Position numbers and translations under genes: made by a program. A DNA stretch of 64,000 nt from 34-65-8 sp046294735 (GTDB lineage: Bacteria; Pseudomonadota; Alphaproteobacteria; Sphingomonadales; Sphingomonadaceae), in NCBI GenBank assembly GCA_046294735.1, contig JBKBKB010000003.1:337336-401335 (forward strand). The letters are read 5' to 3'. Below, in pieces: positions 50,112 through 59,041 of this stretch. The notes below the pieces were generated by a model. It saw only the letters and a list, made by a program, of their open reading frames with translations. It searched no databases and was not told the DNA's origin. Every line of letters begins with the position of its first letter. Within the stretch, counting starts at the first letter, position 1.

Positions 50112-50528
50112 ATGATTCAGTCGCCCCGTGCGCAGGCCATGGGTTTCGAACTGCCCACCGGGAATGACCCGGTTTCGATCCGCAAGCGGATCGAGGCGAT
50201 GGAATTTCTGCTGGAACGCAGCTTCGTAGTTCCAGGCACTGGCTATCGCTTTGGGCTTGATCAGGCGATCGGGCTGGTTCCGGTGCTGGGTGATATCGTG
50301 GCCGCAGCGATGGGCAGTTATCTTGTATGGGAAGCGCGCAACCTGGGCCTGCCCAAATGGAAGCTTTGGCGCATGATGGGCAATGTCGGGTTCGACGCCC
50401 TGCTTGGCATGGTGCCGGTGGTGGGCGATGCGGCGGACTTCCTGTTCCGTGCCAACACGCGGAACCTGAAAATCGTCAAGAAGCACCTCGAGAAGCACCA
50501 TCCGCATATGCGCGTGATCGAGCAGTAG
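50112..50528 (+). CDS. DUF4112 membrane protein
   Basis: The 138-residue protein has the DUF4112 pattern IRKRIEAMEFLLERSFVVPGTGYRFGLDQAIGLVPVLGDIVAA, repeated in the second half as GFDALLGMVPVVGDAADFLF. The two short hydrophobic loops dip into or cross the membrane. The C-terminus is a basic helix (KKHLEKHHPHMRVIEQ). DUF4112 proteins are widespread and uncharacterised. It stands alone between the solute-binding protein and kynA. Confidence 0.85.
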   Translation: MIQSPRAQAMGFELPTGNDPVSIRKRIEAMEFLLERSFVVPGTGYRFGLDQAIGLVPVLGDIVAAAMGSYLVWEARNLGLPKWKLWRMMGNVGFDALLGMVPVVGDAADFLFRANTRNLKIVKKHLEKHHPHMRVIEQ

Positions 50529-50564
50529 TTTCATCGGCAACGGCTTCGCGCTAGGGCGTGAACC

Positions 50565-51356
50565 ATGGCTCAGGACGTAACCTACTCATCCTATCTTGAT
50601 CTTGACAGGATTCTCTCCGCCCAGCACCCGGCCTCGGGCGCGCATGACGAGATGCTGTTCATCGTGGTTCACCAGGCAAGCGAGCTGTGGCTCAAGCTGT
50701 GCCTGCACGAACTGGTTGCCGCGCGGGACTGCATCGTTGCCGACACCCTGCGCCCGGCCTTCAAGATGCTCGCCCGCGTCGCACGCGCGCAAGGGCAGCT
50801 GATCCAGAGCTGGGACGTGCTCAGCACCATGACCCCGCACGACTATTCTACCATTCGCCCGCATCTGGGCGGATCGAGCGGGTTCCAGAGTGCGCAGTAC
50901 CGGATGATGGAATTTGTCCTCGGCGGGCGTAAGCCGGACATGGTCCGTCTGCACGATGCTACGCCCGAGGTTGCCGCGATGTTGCGCGCCGAGCTGCGCC
51001 GGGGGAGCATCTATGCCGAAGCCATCCAGCTGCTCGCCCGGCGCGGCTTCGCAATTTCGGGCGACGTGCTGGCGCGCGAGGTCGGGGCAGCGTGGGCGCA
51101 CAGTCCCGACGTCGAAGCGGCCTGGGCCGAAATCTACCGCGATCCGCCTGCGCACTGGGACCTGTATGAACTGGCCGAGAAGCTCGTCGACCTCGAATAC
51201 CATTTTCAGCGCTGGCGCTTCGGACACCTCAAGACAGTGGAGCGGATCATCGGCTTCAAGACCGGGACCGGCGGCACCCCGGGCGTGCCTTATCTTGCGG
51301 GCGTGCTGAAACAGGCTTTCTTCCCCGAACTGCTCAGCGTGAGGACGGCGCTGTGA
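50565..51356 (+). CDS. kynA: Tryptophan 2,3-dioxygenase
   Basis: The 263-residue haem enzyme has TYSSYLDLDRILSAQHP, HDEMLFIVVHQASELWLKLCLHEL, SGFQSAQYRMMEFVLG and the haem-ligand region in FQRWRFGHLKTVERIIGFKTGTGGTPGVPYLAG. It opens the indole ring of tryptophan to N-formylkynurenine, first step of the kynurenine pathway. It overlaps kynU by four bases (GTGA), so the two are coupled. Full length for bacterial TDO. Confidence 0.95.
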   Translation: MAQDVTYSSYLDLDRILSAQHPASGAHDEMLFIVVHQASELWLKLCLHELVAARDCIVADTLRPAFKMLARVARAQGQLIQSWDVLSTMTPHDYSTIRPHLGGSSGFQSAQYRMMEFVLGGRKPDMVRLHDATPEVAAMLRAELRRGSIYAEAIQLLARRGFAISGDVLAREVGAAWAHSPDVEAAWAEIYRDPPAHWDLYELAEKLVDLEYHFQRWRFGHLKTVERIIGFKTGTGGTPGVPYLAGVLKQAFFPELLSVRTAL

Positions 51357-52576
51357 ACCTGCTGGAAAGGGCGCGCGCGATCGACGCCGCCGATCCGCTG
51401 GCGGAATACCGCAACCGGTTCGTTCTGCCCGATGGGGTGATCTACCTCGATGGCAATTCGCTGGGCGCGCTGCCCAACGATACACCCGCGCGGCTAGAAC
51501 AGGTTGTGCGCGGCGAGTGGGGGACAGACCTGATCCGCAGCTGGAACACCGCGGGCTGGATCGACCTGCCGCAGCGCGTGGGTGCCAAGATCGCGCCGCT
51601 GATCGGGGCTGAGCCGCACGAAGTCATCGCGTGCGATTCGACCAGTGTGAACCTGTTCAAACTGATCGCGGCTGCGCTGGCAATGAGTCCGGGGCGGAAG
51701 GCGATCCTGAGTGAGCCGGGCAATTTCCCGACTGACCTCTACATGATCGCTGGGCTGCAGGCGCAGGGGCTGGCCACTCGGCGGCTGGCGGAGCGCGAGC
51801 GGCTGGTCGAGGCGCTGGGCGATGACATCGCGCTGCTGCTGCTGACCCATGTCCATTACAAGACAGGCGCATTGCATGACATGGCGGCGCTGACCCGCGC
51901 TGCGCATGAAGCAGGCGCGCTTGTGCTGTGGGATCTGTCGCACTCGGGCGGGGCGCTGCCGGTCGATCTGAACGCTTGCGAGGCGGACTTCGCGGTCGGG
52001 TGCGGGTACAAGTACCTGAACGGCGGCCCCGGCGCTCCGGCCTATGCTTTCGTTGCCGAGCGGCACCACGGCGCGCTGGAACAGCCGCTGACCGGGTGGA
52101 TGGGCCATGCAGCGCCGTTTGCCTTTACCGACGATTACGCGCCCGCGCCCGGTGTTGCGCGCCTGTTGTGCGGCACCCCGCCGATCCTCGGCCTCGCGGC
52201 GCTGGAGGTCGGAGTCGATTTGGTCGCGGAAATCGGGGTCGGGCCGCTCTACGCCAAATCGCAGGCGCTGAGCACCTTCCTGCTGGAGTGCTTGGGCGAG
52301 GCTAGCGTGATCTTGGAGCTGGTCTCACCGCCCAACCCGGCACAGCGCGGCAGCCAGCTGTCGTTCCGCCACCCCGAGGCGTACGCCCTGTGCCAGGCCC
52401 TGATCGCTCGCGGGATCATCGGTGACTTCCGCGCGCCCGATATCCTGCGGCTAGGCTTCGCGCCTGCTTATCTGCGCTTCGAGGACATGGCCCGCTCGGC
52501 GCAGGAACTGGCGGATATTCTGGCGACCGGGGCGTGGGACAGGCCCGAGTTCAGGCAGCGGGCGGCGGTCACTTAA
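51353..52576 (+). CDS. kynU: Kynureninase
   Basis: The 407-residue PLP enzyme has YLDGNSLGALP, DSTSVNLFKLIAAAL, LWDLSHSGGALPVDL and the PLP lysine Lys220 in GCGYKYLNGGPGAP. It cleaves kynurenine to anthranilate and alanine. The start is GTG 51353 coupled to kynA. kynB (formylkynurenine formamidase), the missing middle step, is not adjacent and must be encoded elsewhere. The products can feed anthranilate catabolism or quinolone-like compounds. Confidence 0.95.
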   Translation: MNLLERARAIDAADPLAEYRNRFVLPDGVIYLDGNSLGALPNDTPARLEQVVRGEWGTDLIRSWNTAGWIDLPQRVGAKIAPLIGAEPHEVIACDSTSVNLFKLIAAALAMSPGRKAILSEPGNFPTDLYMIAGLQAQGLATRRLAERERLVEALGDDIALLLLTHVHYKTGALHDMAALTRAAHEAGALVLWDLSHSGGALPVDLNACEADFAVGCGYKYLNGGPGAPAYAFVAERHHGALEQPLTGWMGHAAPFAFTDDYAPAPGVARLLCGTPPILGLAALEVGVDLVAEIGVGPLYAKSQALSTFLLECLGEASVILELVSPPNPAQRGSQLSFRHPEAYALCQALIARGIIGDFRAPDILRLGFAPAYLRFEDMARSAQELADILATGAWDRPEFRQRAAVT

Positions 52577-52582
52577 GCTGCC

Positions 52583-53191
52583 TCACCCCTCCAGCTCGAT
52601 GTCCCAGTAGAGCCAGTCCCGCCAGGTCTCGTGCAGATGGTTTGGCGGGAACAGTCGGCCCTGTTGCTGCAGTTGCCAGTGGGTCGGCCGGATCGGCTGC
52701 GAGGCAAGGTGCATCCCCGCCTGCCTGGGCGTGCGCCCGCCCTTCTTCATGTTGCAAGGGGCGCAGGCAGTGGCGATGTTTTCCCACGTTGTCCGCCCGC
52801 CGAGGCGGCGCGGGATCACGTGGTCGAAGGTGAGGTGGTGGGTGTCGCCGCAGTACTGGCAGGCGAACCGGTCACGCAGGAACAGGTTGAAGCGGGTGAA
52901 GGCCGGAAACTCGCTTGGTTTGACGTATTGTTTCAGGGCAATCACGCTCGGTATTTTCATGTCGAGCGAAGGGGAATGGACGTGCCGGTCGTAGGTCTCG
53001 ATCACGTTGACCCGGTCCAGGAAGATCGCCTTGATCGCGGTCTGCCACGGCCACAGGCTCAAGGGGTAGTAGGAGAGCGGGGTATAGTCGGCATTGAGAA
53101 CGAGTGAAGGGCACGACGCGAGGTTGCGCGCCGGATCATCCTGCGGACTTCGGACCTTGGCGGCCCGTTCGATCAGATCGGCCTTGAACAC
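52583..53191 (-). CDS. HNH endonuclease-family protein
   Basis: The 202-residue protein has a conserved N-terminus (VLNADYTPLSYYPLSLWPWQTAIKAI) and a C-terminal HNH module: CQYCGDTHHLTFDHVIPRRLGGRTTWENIATACAPCNMKKG with paired Cys-x-x-Cys knuckles. This chromosomal group is common in alphaproteobacteria and is not part of a restriction operon here. Start is GTG 53191 after GGGAGA. It converges on kynU six bases apart. The role is probably DNA repair or mobile-element control but unproven. Confidence 0.87.
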   Translation of the reverse strand: MFKADLIERAAKVRSPQDDPARNLASCPSLVLNADYTPLSYYPLSLWPWQTAIKAIFLDRVNVIETYDRHVHSPSLDMKIPSVIALKQYVKPSEFPAFTRFNLFLRDRFACQYCGDTHHLTFDHVIPRRLGGRTTWENIATACAPCNMKKGGRTPRQAGMHLASQPIRPTHWQLQQQGRLFPPNHLHETWRDWLYWDIELEG

Positions 53192-53289
53192 AAGCGCTTC
53201 TCCCTGATTGATGTCGAAGATGCATTTGCGCAGAAAGGCGTCAACCCTGTTACAGACAGGCTATCCACAGGGATGTCCACGCACGCGCC

Positions 53290-54144
53290 ATGCCAACCAC
53301 ACCGATCGTCACCCGCTTTGCCCCCAGCCCGAACGGGCCGCTGCACCTCGGCCATGCCTTTTCGGCGGTGGTGGCGCACGATCTGGCGCGGGCAAATGGC
53401 GGGCGCTTTCTGCTGCGGATCGAGGATATCGACGGGCCGCGCAGCCGCCCCGAACTGGCCGACGAGTTCCGGCGCGATCTGGCATGGCTCGGGCTGGAGT
53501 GGGAGGAATTGCCGCCGCAGTCGGCCCGGCTGGACAGCTATCGCGCGGCAGCGGCGCGGCTTGAGGTCATGGACCTGCTTTACCCCTGCACCTGCAGCCG
53601 CAAGGGCATCGAGGAAGCCGGGGCAACGCCCGGTCCGGAGGGACTGGTCTATCCCGGCACCTGCAAGGGCCGCAGGGTCGATCCGTCGCAACCGGCGGCT
53701 TTGCGGCTCGATGTCGGGAGAGCATTGGCCCTGACCGGGCGGCTCGCATGGGAGGATACGCTCGCCGGGATGCAGCAGGCCGATCCGCTGGCGCTGGGCG
53801 ATGTCGTGCTGGTGCGCAAGGATCTGCCTGCCAGTTACCATCTGGCCGCCACGCTGGACGATGCGGCCGATGGCATCACCCTGGTCAGCCGCGGGGCCGA
53901 CCTGTTCGCGGCCACCCATATCCACCGCCTGCTTCAGGCCTTGCTCGATTTGCCGGTCCCGCGCTGGAGCCACCATCCGCTGCTGATGGACCAGACGGGG
54001 CGCAAACTCGCCAAGCGGCGCGGCTCGGGTGAAGGCGGGTTCGGGCTGGCCGAACGCCGCCTGCGGGGCGAGGATGGACCGGCGCTGGCGGCTTCGTTGC
54101 GGCAACGCAACTTTCCCGCTGGAATTTCGCTGGCGAGTACCTAG
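53290..54144 (+). CDS. gluQ: Glutamyl-Q tRNA(Asp) synthetase
   Basis: The 284-residue protein is a GluRS catalytic core without the anticodon domain: FAPSPNGPLHLGHAFSA (HLGH = HIGH motif), LRIEDIDGPRS and KLAKR (KMSKS-type). Zinc-binding cysteines are CTCSRKG and GTCKG. This is the YadB/GluQ-RS layout, which puts glutamate on queuosine at position 34 of tRNA-Asp. It fits the queC gene elsewhere in the window. It lies divergently to the HNH gene. Confidence 0.93.
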   Translation: MPTTPIVTRFAPSPNGPLHLGHAFSAVVAHDLARANGGRFLLRIEDIDGPRSRPELADEFRRDLAWLGLEWEELPPQSARLDSYRAAAARLEVMDLLYPCTCSRKGIEEAGATPGPEGLVYPGTCKGRRVDPSQPAALRLDVGRALALTGRLAWEDTLAGMQQADPLALGDVVLVRKDLPASYHLAATLDDAADGITLVSRGADLFAATHIHRLLQALLDLPVPRWSHHPLLMDQTGRKLAKRRGSGEGGFGLAERRLRGEDGPALAASLRQRNFPAGISLAST

Positions 54145-54153
54145 GTTAGCGCC

Positions 54154-54384
54154 ATGAACACCTTCCTGGTCATTGTGCTCGTCGCCCTCATGGTGCTGGT
54201 CCTCGTCTCGCTGGTGCGGGGTATCGTGGCGTTCATGAAAAGTACCAAGATCGATCTCGAGACCGGGCAAGGTGAAACCGCAACCGACATGCAGCTGCTG
54301 CAGAACAAGATGATGTTCGCCCGGATCAAGTACCAGGCGCTGGCGATCGTGGTTGTGGCGGTCATCCTCGCCGCCTCGCGCTGA
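54154..54384 (+). CDS. HIG1-domain (twin-transmembrane) protein
   Basis: The 76-residue protein has two membrane helices (FLVIVLVALMVLVLVSLV and YQALAIVVVAVILAA) joined by a short loop with LLQNKMMFARIKYQ, the HIG1 signature. HIG1 proteins are small respiratory-complex-associated proteins; bacterial members modulate cytochrome c oxidase assembly or are uncharacterised. It starts 9 bp after gluQ and precedes the cobalamin adenosyltransferase gene by 10 bp. Confidence 0.85.
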   Translation: MNTFLVIVLVALMVLVLVSLVRGIVAFMKSTKIDLETGQGETATDMQLLQNKMMFARIKYQALAIVVVAVILAASR

Positions 54385-54394
54385 GGCTTCGGCC

Positions 54395-54979
54395 ATGGTA
54401 AAGCTCAACAAGATCTACACCCGCACGGGCGATGATGGCACGACCGGCCTGGTCGACGGGTCCAGAACATCCAAGCACTCGCTGCGGATCGCGGCCATTG
54501 GTGAGGTAGACGAACTCAACAGCGCACTCGGACTTGCCGCAGCAGCCATCGCGCAGGGCAGCCTGTGTGATGCGCTGTTCCGGATCCAGAACGACCTGTT
54601 CGACCTAGGCGCCGATCTCGCGACCCCCCTTGGAAAAATCGGGGGCGAGGACTTCGCCCCGTCGGACATGGTGCTGCGGATCGTGCCGTCGCAGGTAACG
54701 TGGCTGGAACAGCAGATTGACGAACTCAACGAACGGCTGGAGCCGCTGACCAGCTTCATCCTGCCTGGCGGCAGCGTGGCGGCGGGCCAGACCCATCTTG
54801 CCCGTGCCATTGCAAGGCGGGCGGAGCGCGCCGTGACCGCGCTGGCTGGGGCCGAGCCGGTCAATCCAGCCGCGAGCGCTTACGTTAATCGTCTGTCGGA
54901 TTACCTGTTCGTGCTTGCCCGCGTGCTCAACGACGACGGGCAGACGGATGTGAAGTGGCTTCCCGGCGCCAGCCGCTGA
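54395..54979 (+). CDS. Cob(I)yrinic acid a,c-diamide adenosyltransferase, PduO type
   Basis: The 194-residue protein has the PduO/EutT-like motif KIYTRTGDDGTTGLVDGSR (ATP site), then FRIQNDLFDLGADLATP and FILPGGSVAAGQTHLARAIARRAERAV (ATP/cobalamin). It transfers the adenosyl group of ATP to reduced corrinoids, giving adenosylcobalamin. PduO-type enzymes serve B12-dependent mutases or salvage. ATG 54395 is used; upstream frame is open without conserved residues. No other cobalamin gene is present in the window. Confidence 0.9.
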   Translation: MVKLNKIYTRTGDDGTTGLVDGSRTSKHSLRIAAIGEVDELNSALGLAAAAIAQGSLCDALFRIQNDLFDLGADLATPLGKIGGEDFAPSDMVLRIVPSQVTWLEQQIDELNERLEPLTSFILPGGSVAAGQTHLARAIARRAERAVTALAGAEPVNPAASAYVNRLSDYLFVLARVLNDDGQTDVKWLPGASR

Positions 54980-55077
54980 TTGCTGTCTTGTTTGCCGCGA
55001 TGCGAAAAGCGCACTAGCCAGACTGCTCCCCCGGGGCTAACAGCCGCACTTTGCTGCAGATGCGAAGGGGTTGTGCA

Positions 55078-55947
55078 ATGCAGAAAGTTGCCGTGATCGG
55101 GGCCGGGCAGATGGGCTCCGGCATCGCCCAGACCGTGGCCCAGAACGGGATGCAGGTTCTGCTGACCGATATCGATCTGGCCGTAGCAGAGAAGGCCCGG
55201 ACGGGTATCGACAAGGCGCTCGGCAAGCTGGTCGGGCGGGGCAAGATCGGGATCGAGGACGCCGAGGCGGCGCTCACGCGGATCACCGCAGTCGGAAACT
55301 ACGAACCGATGGCCGAAGCTGACCTGATCATCGAAGCCGCGACCGAGCGCGAGAGCGTCAAGAAAACCATCTTCGAGGCCGCCGGCAAGGTCCTGTCGCA
55401 AGGCGCGGTCATGGCCAGCAACACCAGCTCGATCCCGATTACCCGGATGGCGAATTTCTCGCCCGATCCGGCCCGCTTCATCGGGCTGCATTTCTTCAAT
55501 CCGGTGCCAGTCATGGGCTTGATCGAGGTCATTCCCGGCCTTGCCACATCGCAGGAAACCACCGATCGGGTGGTCGCCTTTGCTCAGCGGTTGGGCAAGG
55601 AAGTGGTGCTCAGCCAGGACGAGCCCGGATTCGTCGTCAACCGCATCCTGTTGCCGATGATCAACGAGGCGATCTTTGTGCTGGGCCAGTCTACCGCCAA
55701 TATCGAGGATATCGACAAGGGCTGCCGTCTTGGCCTCAATCACCCGATGGGGCCGCTTCAACTGGCTGATTTTGTTGGCCTTGATACCTGTTTCGAGATC
55801 ATCAAGGTGCTCTATGACACCACCGGTGACAGCAAGTATCGCCCGGCACCGCTGCTGGTGAAGTATGTCGAAGCCGGCTGGCTCGGCCGCAAGACGGGGC
55901 GCGGGTTTTACGATTATTCTAGCGAAGTGCCTGTTCCGACACGTTAA
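55078..55947 (+). CDS. 3-hydroxybutyryl-CoA dehydrogenase
   Basis: The 289-residue protein has VIGAGQMGSGIAQTVAQNGM (NAD site), EAATERESVKKTIFE, SNTSSIPITRMA, GLHFFNPVPVMGLIEVI and the C-terminal PMGPLQLADFVGLDTC. It oxidises or reduces 3-hydroxyacyl-CoA with NAD(P); paaH or hbd-type in phenylacetate or butyrate/PHB metabolism are options. The catalytic His is in HFFNPVP. ATG 55078 is used. No other gene of a CoA pathway is adjacent. Confidence 0.9.
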   Translation: MQKVAVIGAGQMGSGIAQTVAQNGMQVLLTDIDLAVAEKARTGIDKALGKLVGRGKIGIEDAEAALTRITAVGNYEPMAEADLIIEAATERESVKKTIFEAAGKVLSQGAVMASNTSSIPITRMANFSPDPARFIGLHFFNPVPVMGLIEVIPGLATSQETTDRVVAFAQRLGKEVVLSQDEPGFVVNRILLPMINEAIFVLGQSTANIEDIDKGCRLGLNHPMGPLQLADFVGLDTCFEIIKVLYDTTGDSKYRPAPLLVKYVEAGWLGRKTGRGFYDYSSEVPVPTR

Positions 55948-55982
55948 TTTCAGTCGCCCGGGGTTGGATGGAGGTCAGCTGC

Positions 55983-56285
55983 TCAATCGAACCCGCTCGC
56001 CTCGTCCGGGGCCGGATCGAACCCCGTGCCCGGATCGACAGTGTCGAGTTCATCATCGGCATCCCAGTCGGCATCTTCGACATCGATCACGGTGTGGCTG
56101 CGGGTCGGTTTCGACAGCGCGGCTGCTTCCTGTTCGAATTCGGCCTTCTGGTCGTGCAACTGGGCAGTGGCCTGGTCAATCATGCCACCGCCTTCCTCGG
56201 TCCCGACCAGGCTGGCCGCGCTGGCGGCCGACAGCACGACAAATCCGAGCGCGATCCAGCGGTTGCGGAACAGGTGGCGGTACAT
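55983..56285 (-). CDS. Small single-pass membrane protein of unknown function
   Basis: The 100-residue protein has one N-terminal membrane helix (WIALGFVVLSAASAASLVG) and then a Glu/Asp-rich tail (DVEDADWDADDELDTVDPG) with a short heptad-like stretch. No family is recognised. It converges on the dehydrogenase gene and lies 25 bp downstream of mutS on the same strand. It may form a tail of the mutS mRNA. A Shine-Dalgarno is not obvious, so translation is likely but not certain. Confidence 0.65.
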   Translation of the reverse strand: MYRHLFRNRWIALGFVVLSAASAASLVGTEEGGGMIDQATAQLHDQKAEFEQEAAALSKPTRSHTVIDVEDADWDADDELDTVDPGTGFDPAPDEASGFD

Positions 56286-56310
56286 GGCCCGGGAGCATAG
56301 CGCCGCCGGG

Positions 56311-58917
56311 TTAAGGATCGGTAGAAGCGCTTTCCTGCCTGAGCTGGTAGAGCACCTCCAGCGCCTCGCGCGGGCTGAGCGCATCGAGGTCGAGCGCATC
56401 GAGCCGGTCGCGCAAGGGGTCAGAGCGGGGTTCGGGTGCCTTGCTGGCGGCCGCGAACAGCGGCAGGTCACCCAGCCCGGCTGCCAGCCCGCCGGTTTCG
56501 GCGCGGCCTTTCTCCAGCTTTTCCAGCACGGTTCTGGCGCGGGCGACGACTTGCGCCGGAACCCCGGCCAGCCGCGCCACGGCGAGGCCGTAGCTGCGGT
56601 CCGCCGGGCCGTTCGCCAGTTCGTGGAGCAGCACCAGATCGCCTTTCCATTCGCGCGCGCGGACGTGGTGCAGCGACAGCGCCTCACAGGTCTCCGCCAG
56701 CCGCGCCAGTTCGTGATAGTGCGTGGCGAACAGGCACCGGCACCGGTTGGCCGAATGGACCGCTTCGGCCACCGCCCAGGCCAGCGCCAGGCCATCATAG
56801 GTCGAAGTGCCGCGGCCGACCTCGTCGAGAATGACGAAGCTGCGCTCGGTCGCCTGCGCCAGGATTGCGGCAGTTTCGACCATCTCCACCATGAAGGTCG
56901 AACGCCCGCGGGCGAGGTTGTCCGATGCGCCGACCCGGCTGAACAGGCGGTCGACCAGCCCGATCCGGGCCGACCCGGCGGGCACGTAGCACCCGGCCTG
57001 GGCCAGCAGCACGATCAGCGCATTCTGGCGCAGGAAGGTCGACTTGCCGCCCATGTTGGGCCCGCCGATCAGCCACAGGCGGTCATCGGCTGAGAGCATG
57101 CAATCGTTGGCCACGAACCGGTCGCCTAGCCTGGCCAGCGCCGCTTCGACCACCGGGTGCCGGCCCCCGGCGATCGCCAGGACGGGTTGCTCGACCATCT
57201 CCGGCCTGCACCAGTCGCCGTCGGCTGCGCGCTCCGCCTGACCGGCTGCGACATCGATCCGCGCCAGCGCCGCAGCGGTTGCGGCAATCGCCTCGCGCGC
57301 TGCGACCACCGCGCTGCACAGCTCCTCGAAGTGCGCCTCTTCGGCTGCCAGGGCATGGCCGCCCGCCTCGGCGATACGGCTCGCTTCCTCGTGCAGATGG
57401 AGCGAGTTGAACCGCACCGCGCTGGCCATGGTCTGCCGGTGGGTAAAGCCACTGTCTGCCGCCATCAGCGCATCGCCATGGCGGCTCGGCACTTCGATGA
57501 AATAGCCCAGCACCCCGTTGTGCCGGATCTTGAGCGCGGCAATCCCGGTCTCGGCCCGGTAACGCGATTCAAGCGCGGCAATCGCGCGGCGGGCATTGCC
57601 CGACACTTGGCGCAACTCGTCGAGCGCAGCGTCATACCCGGTTGCGATATAGCCGCCGTGCTGGCGCTCGGTTGGCGGGGTTGGCACCAGTGCGCGCTCA
57701 AGCCAGTCGACCATCGCGCCATGCCCGCCGAGAGCCGGGAGCAAGGCATCAAGCAAGGCTGGCCGGTCCGGCTGGCTGGCGAGGGCATCACGAATCCGGC
57801 GCGCCGCGCCCAGCCCGTCGCGCAGCTGGCCCAGATCGCGCGGCGATCCCCGTCCGGCGACGATCCGGCCCAGCGCCCGGCCGATATCGGGCAAGGCGCG
57901 CATGGCGCTGCGCAGATCGGCGCGCAGGATCGGATCGCCGTGGAAGAAGCCGACCAGTGCCAGCCGCGCCTCGATCGCCGCTCGGTCCGTCAGCGGGGCA
58001 GACAGGTCCTGCGCCAGTTGCCGCGCCCCGGCGGCGGTTACGCATCGGTCGACCGCTTCCAGCAGGCTGCCCGCCCGCCCGCCGCGCTGGCACTCGACAA
58101 TTTCCAGACTGGTCCGGGTCGCCTCGTCCATTGCCAACAGGGCGGTATTATCGCGCATGACCGGGGGCAGCAGCAGGGGCATTGTGCCGCGCCCGACATG
58201 GTCGAGATAGGCGATCAGGCCGCCTGCCGCGGCCAGCATGGCGTGGGTAAAGGGGCCGAATCCGTCCAGCGTGGCGACCCCGTGCAGGCGCTTCAGCGCC
58301 GCCTCACCGTCGTGGCTGGCAAAGCTGCCGCGCGGGCGCTCGATGGCGGTATCGGGGGCGTGCTCCCACCCCTCCGGCGTGATCACTTCCGCCGGGCCGA
58401 GCCGGGCGAGCGCTGATCCCGCCTGGTCGGCAGCGCACTCTTCCAGCTCCATCCGCCCGGTCGAAATGTCGACCGCGGCCAGCCCGACCACACCGCGCAC
58501 CTCGCACAGCGCGGCCAGCACATTGGCCCGGCGCGGTTCGAGCAGGGTTTCCTCGGTCAGCGTCCCGGCCGTCACGAACCGCACGATGTCGCGCCGCACC
58601 AGCGCCTTCGATCCGCCCCGCCGCTTCGCTTCCTCCGGCGTTTCGACCTGCTCGGCGATCGCCACCCGGCATCCGGCGCGGATCAGGCGGGCGAGATAGC
58701 CTTCCGCCGCGTGGACCGGCACCCCGCACATCGGCACCGCTTCGCCGCCATGCTCGCCTCGGCTGGTGAGCGCGATGTCGAGCACTCCTGCGGCGACCCG
58801 CGCATCGTCGAAGAACAGCTCGAAGAAATCGCCCATGCGGTAGAACAGCAGGCAGTCACCAGCCTCGCGCTTGAGCGCGTGGTACTGTTCCATCATCGGG
58901 GTGGGCCGGGCGGTCAT
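56311..58917 (-). CDS. mutS: DNA mismatch repair protein MutS
   Basis: The 868-residue protein has MEQYHALKREAGDCLLFYRMGDFFELF (mismatch-binding Phe-x-Glu segment) near the N-terminus. The connector, lever and clamp domains follow, then the ABC ATPase: GGPNMGGKSTFLRQ (Walker A), LDEVGRGTSTYDGLALAWAV (signature and Walker B) and the H-loop in TLFATHYHEL-like CLFATHYHEL. It recognises mismatches and recruits MutL. It is divergent from maeB across 124 bp. Confidence 0.96.
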   Translation of the reverse strand: MTARPTPMMEQYHALKREAGDCLLFYRMGDFFELFFDDARVAAGVLDIALTSRGEHGGEAVPMCGVPVHAAEGYLARLIRAGCRVAIAEQVETPEEAKRRGGSKALVRRDIVRFVTAGTLTEETLLEPRRANVLAALCEVRGVVGLAAVDISTGRMELEECAADQAGSALARLGPAEVITPEGWEHAPDTAIERPRGSFASHDGEAALKRLHGVATLDGFGPFTHAMLAAAGGLIAYLDHVGRGTMPLLLPPVMRDNTALLAMDEATRTSLEIVECQRGGRAGSLLEAVDRCVTAAGARQLAQDLSAPLTDRAAIEARLALVGFFHGDPILRADLRSAMRALPDIGRALGRIVAGRGSPRDLGQLRDGLGAARRIRDALASQPDRPALLDALLPALGGHGAMVDWLERALVPTPPTERQHGGYIATGYDAALDELRQVSGNARRAIAALESRYRAETGIAALKIRHNGVLGYFIEVPSRHGDALMAADSGFTHRQTMASAVRFNSLHLHEEASRIAEAGGHALAAEEAHFEELCSAVVAAREAIAATAAALARIDVAAGQAERAADGDWCRPEMVEQPVLAIAGGRHPVVEAALARLGDRFVANDCMLSADDRLWLIGGPNMGGKSTFLRQNALIVLLAQAGCYVPAGSARIGLVDRLFSRVGASDNLARGRSTFMVEMVETAAILAQATERSFVILDEVGRGTSTYDGLALAWAVAEAVHSANRCRCLFATHYHELARLAETCEALSLHHVRAREWKGDLVLLHELANGPADRSYGLAVARLAGVPAQVVARARTVLEKLEKGRAETGGLAAGLGDLPLFAAASKAPEPRSDPLRDRLDALDLDALSPREALEVLYQLRQESASTDP

Positions 58918-59041
58918 GAGCTGTGCGACCTAAGCCGCACAGGCTCGATTCGGGAAGGGCGCACCTGTCGCCTTTCCCCTATCGCCGCGTGGATGGCTCG
59001 GCTAAGCCGGACGCGGATCGGGAATCGAGGGGGAAAGACAC

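Noticed and set aside
52583..53191. Restriction-modification system from the HNH gene
   Set aside because: No methyltransferase, helicase or specificity gene is adjacent; it matches a stand-alone chromosomal HNH family.
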